The notes beneath the pieces were generated by a model that had not been told where the DNA came from, searched no databases, and saw only the letters and a program-made list of their open reading frames with translations. A program made the position numbers and the translations under genes. A stretch of 8,530 nucleotides of DNA. Source: an uncultured Elusimicrobiales bacterium. Lineage in GTDB: Bacteria > Elusimicrobiota > Elusimicrobia > Elusimicrobiales > Elusimicrobiaceae. Numbering within the stretch: the stretch's first letter is position 1; each line of letters starts with the position of its first letter. Positions 1 through 5,227 of the stretch are shown here, one piece after another. Where the stretch lies: NCBI GenBank assembly GCA_944325235.1, contig CALUZE010000049.1, positions 1 through 8,530 on the forward strand. Direction: 5' to 3'.

Positions 1-38
1 CGGAAGAAGAAATTCATTTTTTGGAGAACGACAAATGA
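1..38 (+). CDS. 3' end of an upstream gene (partial, unidentified)
   Basis: In the third frame the first bases read EEEIHFLENDK followed by TGA at 36-38. This stop overlaps the ATG of the next gene in an ATGA arrangement, which is the classic pattern of translational coupling inside an operon. Eleven residues are too few to name a family. The alternative is that these bases are untranslated leader, since the radical SAM gene has its own GGAG ribosome-binding site at 23-26. The overlap pattern and acidic, stop-terminated tail make a real gene end somewhat more likely. Confidence 0.4.
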   Translation, partial: EEEIHFLENDK

Positions 39-1333
39 CGGTGGAAACGGCCGAAAATTACGTGTTGCAGCTGCTGCCCAAATTGGGGGTGAACAAACGG
101 CGCGAGCTGGTGCGCCTGGTGTACGAAATTGCCAAGCGGGACGGTTCCGCCCCGCAGGATATTTTGCCGGCACAAAAAAATTTGAATTTTGAATCCGCCA
201 AAAAACAACTCTTGGCCAAGCGCTATCCCGTCAATTTTAAAACCGCCGCCAAGGACCGCTTTTATTTGCCCAAGCTGGAGCTGGACCCCGCCTTGCGGGC
301 GGATTTAACGCCGCGGGCGTTTTACCCCAAAACCGTCTATATAGAAACGTCCGTGCGGGACAGCGAACTCGCCGCGCGCGTGCGCGAGGCGTTCCCGAAA
401 GCCGAATTTAAAGAAACGGACGGAAAGACCCAAGTCGGCAGTCCGAATTTTTCGCACCGACTGGACACCCTGCTTATCCACCGCGAAAAATATGATTTTT
501 TAAAACCCTGCCCCTGCAGCTGCGGGTCGGCCGGGTGCGGGTACAATTTAATCAATTTGGGGTTCGGCTGCCGGTTTGAATGCGAATATTGTTTTTTGCA
601 ACAATATCAAAATCTGCACGCCGTGCTGCTGCCGGCCAACCTGGACGAATTTTTAAGCAAAATAGACGGGGCGACCTTTTGCAAAGGTCCGTTTGACCGC
701 CCGCGTATCGGGAGCGGCGAGTTTACGGACTCGCTCGTGTTTGACGATTTAACCCGCTACTCGCAAAAAATTGTGCCGTTTTTCCGCGCGCGGCCGCAGC
801 TGCAGTTTGAATTTAAAACCAAAAGCGTCAATATCGGCGGATTATTGGACACCGGCGGGTGCGAAAATGTGGTGGTTTCGTGGTCGGTTAATTCGTCCAA
901 AATCACCGACGGCGCCGAACATTTTACGCCGCCTTTAACCGCCCGCCTGCACGCCGCATGCGAAGCGGCCCGCGCGGGCTACCGCTTGGGGTTCCATTTT
1001 GACCCGGTAATTCTTTATGACGGCTGGCAGGAAGACTACGCCCGCACCGTGCAGGAAATGGCCGACACGCTGCCGCAGGACAAAATCGCCTGGATTAGCG
1101 TGGGCACGCTGCGCTTTAGCCGCGAGCTTAAAAAAATGATTGAAAACCGCTTCCCGGACAATACGATTTTGGACGGTGAATTTTTGCTGGATTTTGACGG
1201 CAAAATGCGCTACGGGGACGCTCAACGCCGGGAAGTGTACCGTTTTTTGGTGCCGCTTTTGCGCCGCACGTTCCCGCGGGCGCACGTGTATTTGTGTATG
1301 GAGGACCCGCACCTGGCGGCGGAATTTAATTAG
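35..1333 (+). CDS. SPL-family radical SAM protein (spore photoproduct lyase-like, substrate unknown)
   Basis: This is a 432-residue cytoplasmic protein of the SplB-like branch of radical SAM enzymes. The cluster motif CxxxCxxC is at C179, C183 and C186, inside a GFGCRFECEYCFLQ context typical of the family, and should bind a 4Fe-4S cluster that cleaves S-adenosylmethionine. Just before it lies a second cysteine group (C159, C161, C163, C168; KPCPC...CGYN), matching a conserved stretch in SPL proteins. The C-terminal half keeps family landmarks such as GFHFDPVILYDGW (319-331) and WISVGTLRF (353-361). From a remembered alignment, the position of the B. subtilis SPL hydrogen-donor cysteine (C141) is occupied by E229 in GSGEFTDSL, so DNA photoproduct repair is doubtful. 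The start at 35 is supported by GGAG at 23-26, eight bases upstream. It overlaps the upstream stop by four bases. The family call is firm; the reaction is unknown. Confidence 0.9.
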   Translation: MTVETAENYVLQLLPKLGVNKRRELVRLVYEIAKRDGSAPQDILPAQKNLNFESAKKQLLAKRYPVNFKTAAKDRFYLPKLELDPALRADLTPRAFYPKTVYIETSVRDSELAARVREAFPKAEFKETDGKTQVGSPNFSHRLDTLLIHREKYDFLKPCPCSCGSAGCGYNLINLGFGCRFECEYCFLQQYQNLHAVLLPANLDEFLSKIDGATFCKGPFDRPRIGSGEFTDSLVFDDLTRYSQKIVPFFRARPQLQFEFKTKSVNIGGLLDTGGCENVVVSWSVNSSKITDGAEHFTPPLTARLHAACEAARAGYRLGFHFDPVILYDGWQEDYARTVQEMADTLPQDKIAWISVGTLRFSRELKKMIENRFPDNTILDGEFLLDFDGKMRYGDAQRREVYRFLVPLLRRTFPRAHVYLCMEDPHLAAEFN

Positions 1334-1356
1334 CCCGCCGCAGCATTTTACCCATT

Positions 1357-1386
1357 AAAAAAGGCCCCGTTTGCGCGGGGCCTTTT
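1357..1386. terminator. Bidirectional intrinsic terminator between convergent genes
   Basis: A GC-rich stem GGCCCCG (1363-1369) pairs with CGGGGCC (1376-1382) around a six-base loop. It is flanked by six A residues on the left and four T residues on the right. Read rightwards it ends the radical SAM transcript. Read leftwards the stem is followed by six U residues, so it should end the thioredoxin-like lipoprotein transcript more strongly. Confidence 0.85.
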
Positions 1387-1405
1387 GTTGGGCAGCTGCC
1401 CGAAA

Positions 1406-1891
1406 TTATTTGGTCAATCGTTCCAACTGTTCGTTGAACTCCTGTGCCAGGTTGGGGCTGAAACCTTCCCACACTTTTACGGCGCGGTGTTTCTTGTCAA
1501 ACAGCACGGCGTGCGGCAAGCCGGTTACTTCCATCACTTGTGCGGCCCCGCCGGCGTTGTAAAGCACTTTGGTGGTCAGGCCGTGTTCTTTGGCTACGGC
1601 CAGCACGGCGTCTTTGTCGTTATCCATAAACGCGCTTACAATTTCGGCTTTTCCGTCAAAATTTTTAGCCGCTTCGTTCACGGCCGGCATGGACATTTTG
1701 CAGTACGGGCACCAAGAACCCATAAACACAATCAGCACCGGTTTGCCTTTGTAATCGGTGGAAGTCCAAACGGCTTCTTCTTCCGCTTCGGCGGCGACGG
1801 GCATTTCCACCACGCCCAGCGTAGGTACTTGCGGCAGCTTCAAACAGCCCGCCAGCAATACAACGGCAGTTAAAATGAGCAATTTTTTCAT
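1406..1891 (-). CDS. TlpA/ResA-like thioredoxin-fold lipoprotein
   Basis: The 161-residue product begins with a lipoprotein signal peptide whose lipobox is LAGC (C16), so it should be lipid-anchored and act outside the inner membrane. A short linker rich in Ala and Glu (about 30-40) leads to a thioredoxin fold. The redox motif is WCPYC (C61 and C64) after the strand PVLIVFMGS, and the cis-proline region is TGLP (P126). This architecture is that of TlpA/ResA thiol-disulfide oxidoreductases, which reduce cysteines or supply thiols in the envelope, for example in cytochrome c maturation. No cytochrome gene is visible here, so the partner is unknown. The ATG at 1889-1891 has a clear AAAGGAG site six bases upstream (1898-1904 on the complementary strand). 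It is transcribed away from the M23 operon and converges on the radical SAM gene. Confidence 0.9.
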   Translation of the reverse strand: MKKLLILTAVVLLAGCLKLPQVPTLGVVEMPVAAEAEEEAVWTSTDYKGKPVLIVFMGSWCPYCKMSMPAVNEAAKNFDGKAEIVSAFMDNDKDAVLAVAKEHGLTTKVLYNAGGAAQVMEVTGLPHAVLFDKKHRAVKVWEGFSPNLAQEFNEQLERLTK

Positions 1892-1896
1892 CGTTT

Positions 1897-1912
1897 TCTC
1901 CTTTGCAGGAAA
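1897..1912 (-). promoter_or_regulatory. Hairpin sequestering the TlpA-like gene ribosome-binding site
   Basis: In the minus-strand mRNA, UUUCCU (1907-1912) can pair with AGGAGA (1897-1902), which includes the core of the Shine-Dalgarno sequence. The six pairs, one of them G-U, close on a GCAA loop of the stable GNRA type. This could dampen translation initiation. It is short, so its effect is uncertain. Confidence 0.35.
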
Positions 1913-1918
1913 CCCCCC

Positions 1919-1963
1919 AGGAGGGCTCCGTATATGATAGAATACAAAAGATGGGTAAATTAA
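1919..1963 (+). promoter_or_regulatory. Strong Shine-Dalgarno with nine-codon ORF overlapping the M23 start
   Basis: AGGAGGG at 1919-1925 is an ideal ribosome-binding site. Eight bases later an ATG (1934) opens a short frame, MIEYKRWVN, ending with TAA at 1961-1963. It runs across the M23 start codon (1951) in another frame. It could be a leader peptide that controls or couples M23 translation, but only if a transcript begins upstream of 1919. The best -10 box lies downstream, so the arrangement may also be coincidental. Confidence 0.3.
1935..1943 (+). promoter_or_regulatory. Extended -10 promoter candidate for the M23-bactofilin operon
   Basis: TGATAGAAT combines an extended -10 TGn (1935-1937) with TAGAAT (1938-1943), seven bases before the ATG at 1951. 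Transcription would start at or next to the start codon, giving a leaderless mRNA. This fits the absence of a Shine-Dalgarno sequence close to that ATG. I find no good -35 box, which extended -10 promoters can lack. Confidence 0.45.
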
Positions 1964-1967
1964 TCAA
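1939..1967 (-). promoter_or_regulatory. Promoter candidate for the TlpA-like lipoprotein gene
   Basis: On the minus strand TTGATT (1962-1967) is followed after exactly 17 bases by TATTCT (1939-1944). These resemble the sigma-70 -35 and -10 boxes, with four of six matches each. Initiation near 1932 would give a leader of about 40 bases carrying the hairpin and ribosome-binding site. The -10 box overlaps the M23 -10 box on the opposite strand, so the two promoters may compete. Confidence 0.45.
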
Positions 1968-2871
1968 TTCTCTGGTACGGATACTGGAAGAACGCGTGGA
2001 TATTTTGATTATGCCGCGGCTGGGCTCTTCCAAAAAGTTTAAAGTGCGCGTGCTGACGCTCGTACTGGTGTTTATTTTATGGCTGATTGTAACGCTGTGC
2101 GGATTTCTGTTTTTTATCCGCGCGTACGACTATAACATCACCAAAGCCGACAACAATTTGATGCGCGTAAAAATGAAGCTCATCGCCGATGAGCTGGAAC
2201 GCGGCCGCAAATACCTGGATTTAACCCGTACCACCGATACCCAAATGCGCCAAATGCTGGGTATGCCCGGCGGCAAATTTATCAACCTGCCCAAAGGGTG
2301 GGAAGAAGCCAAAGCCAAGGAAGATGCCCACTTTAAAGAAGAAATGGGCAAAGACTTGGAACAACTGGACGTAGACGAATTTGAAAAATATATTGATACA
2401 ATAGAAGACGACGCCAAAACCCGTTTGGCCAGCTTTCAGGAAATCGCCTGGTACTTTGCCAACCGCCGCGAAGGGCTCAACTCCATTCCGTCTATCCGTC
2501 CGTCCACGGCACGGATCAGCTCCGGTTTCGGGTATCGGTTGGATCCTTTTGGCCATCGCACTACCAAGCGCCACAACGGGATAGATTTTGCGGGCAAGCC
2601 GGACAGCCCCATTGTCGTAACGGCGGACGGCGTCGTGCGCCACGCAGGCTGGGTGCCCAGTTACGGGCAGGCCATTTTGGTGGACCATGGGTTAGGCTAC
2701 TCCACGCTGTATGCACACACCACCCAAATCCGGGTAAAATCCGGGGATGTGGTCAAGCGCGGCGACCGGATTGCCACCATGGGCTCCAGCGGCCGCTCCA
2801 CCGGCACACACTTGCACTACGAAGTATGGAAAGACGGTCAGGCCGTCAATCCAAGAGATTATTTTAAATAA
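1951..2871 (+). CDS. Membrane-anchored M23 (LytM-type) peptidoglycan endopeptidase
   Basis: The 306-residue product has a short cytoplasmic N-terminus, one transmembrane helix (about 33-56), a charged helical stretch probably forming a coiled coil (about 65-170), and a C-terminal M23 domain (about 185-306). The zinc site is visible as HxxxD (H208, D212 in RHNGIDFAG) and HxH (H287, H289 in THLHYEV), with H256 in the YAH motif. GFGYRLDPFG (192-201) is the usual entry to the domain. All catalytic residues are present, so it should cut peptide cross-links in the periplasm. The frame is open back to a TTG at 1903, but the transmembrane protein starts naturally at ATG 1951 and a -10 box lies just ahead of it. 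It leads the operon, with a bactofilin gene 17 bases downstream. M23-bactofilin pairs are known in cell-shape systems, such as Csd1/CcmA in Helicobacter and LmdC/BacA in Hyphomonas. Confidence 0.92.
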   Translation: MGKLINSLVRILEERVDILIMPRLGSSKKFKVRVLTLVLVFILWLIVTLCGFLFFIRAYDYNITKADNNLMRVKMKLIADELERGRKYLDLTRTTDTQMRQMLGMPGGKFINLPKGWEEAKAKEDAHFKEEMGKDLEQLDVDEFEKYIDTIEDDAKTRLASFQEIAWYFANRREGLNSIPSIRPSTARISSGFGYRLDPFGHRTTKRHNGIDFAGKPDSPIVVTADGVVRHAGWVPSYGQAILVDHGLGYSTLYAHTTQIRVKSGDVVKRGDRIATMGSSGRSTGTHLHYEVWKDGQAVNPRDYFK

Positions 2872-2888
2872 ATTTTAGGAGGAAGGTT

Positions 2889-3299
2889 ATGGGTTTCTTG
2901 AAGAAGGATTCGGATTTCTCTTCCGGTGAACATTTCTCGGTCGTCAGTGCGGAATGCTATTTCCAGGGTACGCTCAGCGTGCAGGGTTCCCTGCGCGTGG
3001 ACGGAACGCTGGAAGGCTCGGTGGATAACGCCCGCCACGTGATTGTGGGCACGGACGGCAAAATCGTGGGCGACGTGACGGCGGAAATCGTCGTGTGCGG
3101 CGGCGCGATTGAAGGCAACGTATGCGCCGAAATGTTGGAAGTGTTGGCGGCGGCGTCCATCAAGGGCGACATCCGCGCCAAAAAAATGATTGTGGAAGAA
3201 GGCGGCCGCATTGAAGGACAGTGCGTCATCGGCGGCGGCGAAGAAGAAGATAAATCCGCCCAACCCTCCGCCAAAGAAAAAGAAAAAAATGCTAAATAA
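2889..3299 (+). CDS. Bactofilin (polymer-forming cytoskeletal protein)
   Basis: This 136-residue protein has a central beta-helix domain (about 17-115) built of short repeated turns with glycines, such as QGSLRVDGTLEGSV and GKIVGDVTAEIVV. It is flanked by a short polar N-terminus and a Lys/Glu-rich disordered tail. This is the bactofilin (DUF583) pattern and usual length. Bactofilins self-assemble without nucleotides into filaments lying on the inner membrane, where they position wall enzymes. The short N-terminal segment MGFLKK might help membrane contact, as inferred for relatives. A perfect AGGAGG at 2877-2882 lies six bases before the ATG, stronger than the sites of the neighbouring genes, which suggests high expression suited to a structural polymer. 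The gene sits 17 bases after the M23 gene and 15 before the chaperone gene, so all are probably co-transcribed. Confidence 0.92.
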   Translation: MGFLKKDSDFSSGEHFSVVSAECYFQGTLSVQGSLRVDGTLEGSVDNARHVIVGTDGKIVGDVTAEIVVCGGAIEGNVCAEMLEVLAAASIKGDIRAKKMIVEEGGRIEGQCVIGGGEEEDKSAQPSAKEKEKNAK

Positions 3300-3314
3300 C
3301 GGGAGCTTCAGATT

Positions 3315-3998
3315 ATGATTTCGTTTCTCATCAAACACAAAAAAATCATCCTTATCGTTACGCTGGCCTTCTTTTTGGGCAGTATCGTCTATTTAGGGGC
3401 GGATGCGTATCGCCGCGGCAATTTCAGCACGACGGCCGCCCAAGTGGGCTCGGCCGACATTACCTACCGTGACCTCTACCGCGTGACCGAGGACCGCGCC
3501 CGCATGCTGCGCAACCAGGGCGTGGACGTAGATGAAGAAATGATGAAGTACCTGCGTCAGCAATTTTTGGCGGCGCTGATCAGCGAGGAAGTCCTTAACC
3601 AGGCCGCTCACAAAGCCGGGATGGAAGTGTCCGACTATGAAGTGGCGTACGATATTCAAACTTCTCCGCTGTTTGCGCAAAACGGCCAGTTCAACAAAGC
3701 CGCGTATGAATATGCCCTCAAACGCTCCGTGGGCATGAGCCCGGCCGAGTTTGAAAAACAACTGCGCAGAGGCAAACTGGCGGACCGCTTCCGCGGGGTG
3801 TTGTATTCGTACTACAAATTAACGCCCGAAGAAATTAAATACGCCTACAAAGTGCAGCACGGCAATCTGAAAAATTTTAAACAAAACAAAGAAGATTTCG
3901 CCGCGCAACTGATGGATACCAAAATGGAAACTGCCCAGATTGGTTTCTTTGATCAGTTTAACAATGAAGTAGAAATTAGAACTTTTTTACAGGATTAA
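3315..3998 (+). CDS. SurA/PpiD N-domain-like periplasmic chaperone, membrane-anchored, no PPIase domain
   Basis: The 227-residue product starts with a positively charged stretch and one transmembrane helix (about 10-28), resembling the N-terminus of PpiD. A mostly helical domain (about 43-180) follows, with the SurA_N/PpiD signature of a short strand, AAQVGSADITYRDLYR, then helices and SPLFAQNGQFNKAAYEYALK. PpiD and SurA normally go on to one or two parvulin domains. Here the protein ends soon after the helical domain, with a tail of about 45 residues and no parvulin motifs. It is therefore likely a chaperone without prolyl isomerase activity, held at the outer face of the inner membrane. The stop is clean, the next gene starts three bases later, and I see no sign of a frameshift. 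GGGAG at 3301-3305 lies nine bases before the ATG. Its client is unknown; the adjacent wall enzymes or outer-membrane proteins are candidates. Confidence 0.8.
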   Translation: MISFLIKHKKIILIVTLAFFLGSIVYLGADAYRRGNFSTTAAQVGSADITYRDLYRVTEDRARMLRNQGVDVDEEMMKYLRQQFLAALISEEVLNQAAHKAGMEVSDYEVAYDIQTSPLFAQNGQFNKAAYEYALKRSVGMSPAEFEKQLRRGKLADRFRGVLYSYYKLTPEEIKYAYKVQHGNLKNFKQNKEDFAAQLMDTKMETAQIGFFDQFNNEVEIRTFLQD

Positions 3999-4001
3999 GC
4001 C

Positions 4002-4910
4002 GTGAATAACGAAGTATTGGTAGTAGGATCCGTTGCGTTTGACACGATTGAAAACGCCAACGGCAGTGTGCAGCGTGTGCTGGGCGGAGCGGCCAGTTAT
4101 GCTTCCGTCTGCGCAAGCTATTTTGCCCACCCGGCGATTGTGGCCGTGGTAGGCACCGACTTTACCGACGAAGACCGCGCGCCGTTCATCCGCCGGAAAG
4201 TGAACCTGGACGGCCTGCAGGTGAAGGAAGGGAAAACCTTCCATTGGGGCGGCAGTTACGATAAAGATTTTAACACCGCCGTGACGCGCTTTACGGATTT
4301 GAACGTATTCCAAAATTTCAACCCGATGCTGAACGAAAAACAGAAAAAAGCCAAAGCGGTTTTTTTGGCCAATATAGACCCGGAACTCCAGCTGTCCGTT
4401 TTGAACCAGGTCAAACACCCCAAAATTGTGGCGTGCGATACGATGAACTATTGGATTTCTTCCAAAAAAGATGCGTTAATGAAAGTAGTCAAGCGCATTG
4501 ACATCCTGTTTTTAAACGAAAGCGAAGCCCGCCAGCTGACGGGAGAATACAACCTGATTACGGCCGGACGGAAACTGCTGGAAGAAGGTGTAAAGTACGT
4601 GGTGATTAAGCTCGGTTCCAACGGGGCGATGCTGGTGAGCAAAAAAGGAATGGCCCAGCTGCCGCCCTATATTTTGGAACACGTGCACGACACGACCGGT
4701 GCCGGCGATACGTTCGGCGGCGGGTTTACGGGCTATTTGGCAAGCCTGGACAAATGGGACAATTTAAACGCCATCAAACGCGCGATGATGATTGGCAACG
4801 TGATGGCGTCGTTTACCATTGAATCGTTCAGCGTGGACCGCTTGGCCAATTTAACCAAGAAAGACATTAATAAGCGTTTGAAAGAATATACTTCTATGCT
4901 GCGCTTTTAG
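4002..4910 (+). CDS. PfkB (ribokinase)-family kinase, substrate unknown
   Basis: This 302-residue cytoplasmic protein is a full-length PfkB-family kinase. The N-terminal substrate-binding region shows VGSVAFDTI (8-16) and the GG motif in VLGGAASYAS (26-35). The C-terminal signature is DTTGAGDTFGGGF (230-242), with the catalytic base at D236. NESEA (172-176) and KLGSNGA (203-209) fit the nucleotide-binding half. The family phosphorylates sugars, nucleosides and related alcohols. The segment KTFHWGGSYDKDFNTAVT (78-95), where substrate specificity usually lies, does not match a subfamily I can name. The start is GTG at 4002, three bases after the previous stop, with AGGA (3991-3994) inside the end of that gene, so translation is probably coupled. 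It is the last gene of the operon before a strong terminator. A metabolic kinase in a wall operon is unexpected. Confidence 0.88.
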   Translation: MNNEVLVVGSVAFDTIENANGSVQRVLGGAASYASVCASYFAHPAIVAVVGTDFTDEDRAPFIRRKVNLDGLQVKEGKTFHWGGSYDKDFNTAVTRFTDLNVFQNFNPMLNEKQKKAKAVFLANIDPELQLSVLNQVKHPKIVACDTMNYWISSKKDALMKVVKRIDILFLNESEARQLTGEYNLITAGRKLLEEGVKYVVIKLGSNGAMLVSKKGMAQLPPYILEHVHDTTGAGDTFGGGFTGYLASLDKWDNLNAIKRAMMIGNVMASFTIESFSVDRLANLTKKDINKRLKEYTSMLRF

Positions 4911-4926
4911 CCGCTTTTGCAAGGAA

Positions 4927-4953
4927 CGCCCTTTTGTAACGGGGCGGTTTTTT
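4927..4953 (+). terminator. Intrinsic terminator of the M23-bactofilin-chaperone-kinase operon
   Basis: CGCCC (4927-4931) pairs with GGGCG (4942-4946) around a ten-base loop, followed by G and six T residues (4948-4953). It lies 16 bases after the kinase stop codon and marks the end of the operon. From here to the tRNA promoter (4954-5036) I see no gene. Confidence 0.8.
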
Positions 4954-5036
4954 GCGGAAATGGCGGCCTGTACGGAGGTAGGAAAACACCCGGCGGGCAC
5001 GAGTTGACGGGGGCGATTAAAAATTGTGCACGAAAA

Positions 5037-5068
5037 AAATTTTCTTTTACCCGAAAATTTGCTAAAAT
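5037..5068 (+). promoter_or_regulatory. tRNA-Leu promoter with A/T-rich inverted repeat
   Basis: TGCTAAAAT (5060-5068) is an extended -10 box, with a weak -35 (TTTTCT, 5040-5045) at the ideal 17-base spacing. Transcription would start near 5075, about eleven bases before the tRNA. An eight-base inverted repeat, AAATTTTC (5037-5044) and GAAAATTT (5053-5060), spans the region between the boxes. Upstream A-tracts (5033-5039) could act as an UP element. Confidence 0.55.
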
Positions 5069-5085
5069 AAACATATACGATTTAT

Positions 5086-5169
5086 GCCGGGGTGCTGGAA
5101 TTGGTATACAGGATGGTCTCAAAAACCATTGCCCTTTCGGGCTTAAGGGTTCAAGTCCCTTCCCCGGTA
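5086..5169 (+). tRNA. tRNA-Leu (anticodon CAA)
   Basis: The full cloverleaf can be folded by eye. The acceptor stem is GCCGGGG (5086-5092) with CCCCGGT (5162-5168), including the G1-U72 pair also seen in E. coli tRNA-Leu(UAA), and A73 is the discriminator base expected for leucine. The D stem is CTG/CAG. The anticodon stem ATGGT/ACCAT (5113-5117, 5125-5129) holds the loop CTCAAAA, so the anticodon CAA at 5120-5122 reads UUG. The long variable arm GCCC-TTTC-GGGC (5131-5142) is the class II hallmark. The T arm is AAGGG-TTCAAGT-CCCTT. CCA is not encoded and must be added after transcription. Confidence 0.97.
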
Positions 5170-5176
5170 ATATTTA

Positions 5177-5208
5177 AAAACCCTTTGACGATAGTCAAAG
5201 GGTTTTTT
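5177..5208. terminator. Bidirectional terminator shared by tRNA-Leu and the SpoIID-like gene
   Basis: CCCTTTGAC (5181-5189) and GTCAAAGGG (5194-5202) form a perfect nine-pair stem with a GATA loop. It is flanked by A residues on the left and six T residues on the right (5203-5208). It follows the tRNA by a few bases. On the other strand it follows the stop of the SpoIID-like gene by about 20 bases and has five U residues. Confidence 0.92.
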
Positions 5209-5227
5209 GTTTGGCAAATTTTGGTTT

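Noticed and set aside
935..1312. Minus-strand open frame opposite the radical SAM gene
   Set aside because: It has no recognisable domain and lies wholly inside a strong gene; the same holds for minus-strand frames at 2221-2688, 3393-3761 and 3987-4418.
1903..1950. TTG start extending the M23 protein by 16 residues
   Set aside because: No ribosome-binding site precedes it, it would begin almost inside the upstream signals of the TlpA-like gene, and the ATG at 1951 gives a normal membrane-anchored protein.
2859..3338. Long minus-strand open frame opposite the bactofilin gene
   Set aside because: It is a low-complexity shadow (runs of Phe, His and Ala) of a well-supported gene, with no ribosome-binding site.
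5004..5009. TTGACG as the -35 box of the tRNA promoter
   Set aside because: At 16-18 bases downstream there is no -10-like sequence; the TGCTAAAAT box lies too far away to pair with it.
4917..5177. Plus-strand open frame running from the terminator through tRNA-Leu
   Set aside because: It spans a terminator, a promoter and a tRNA gene, and its product resembles nothing.
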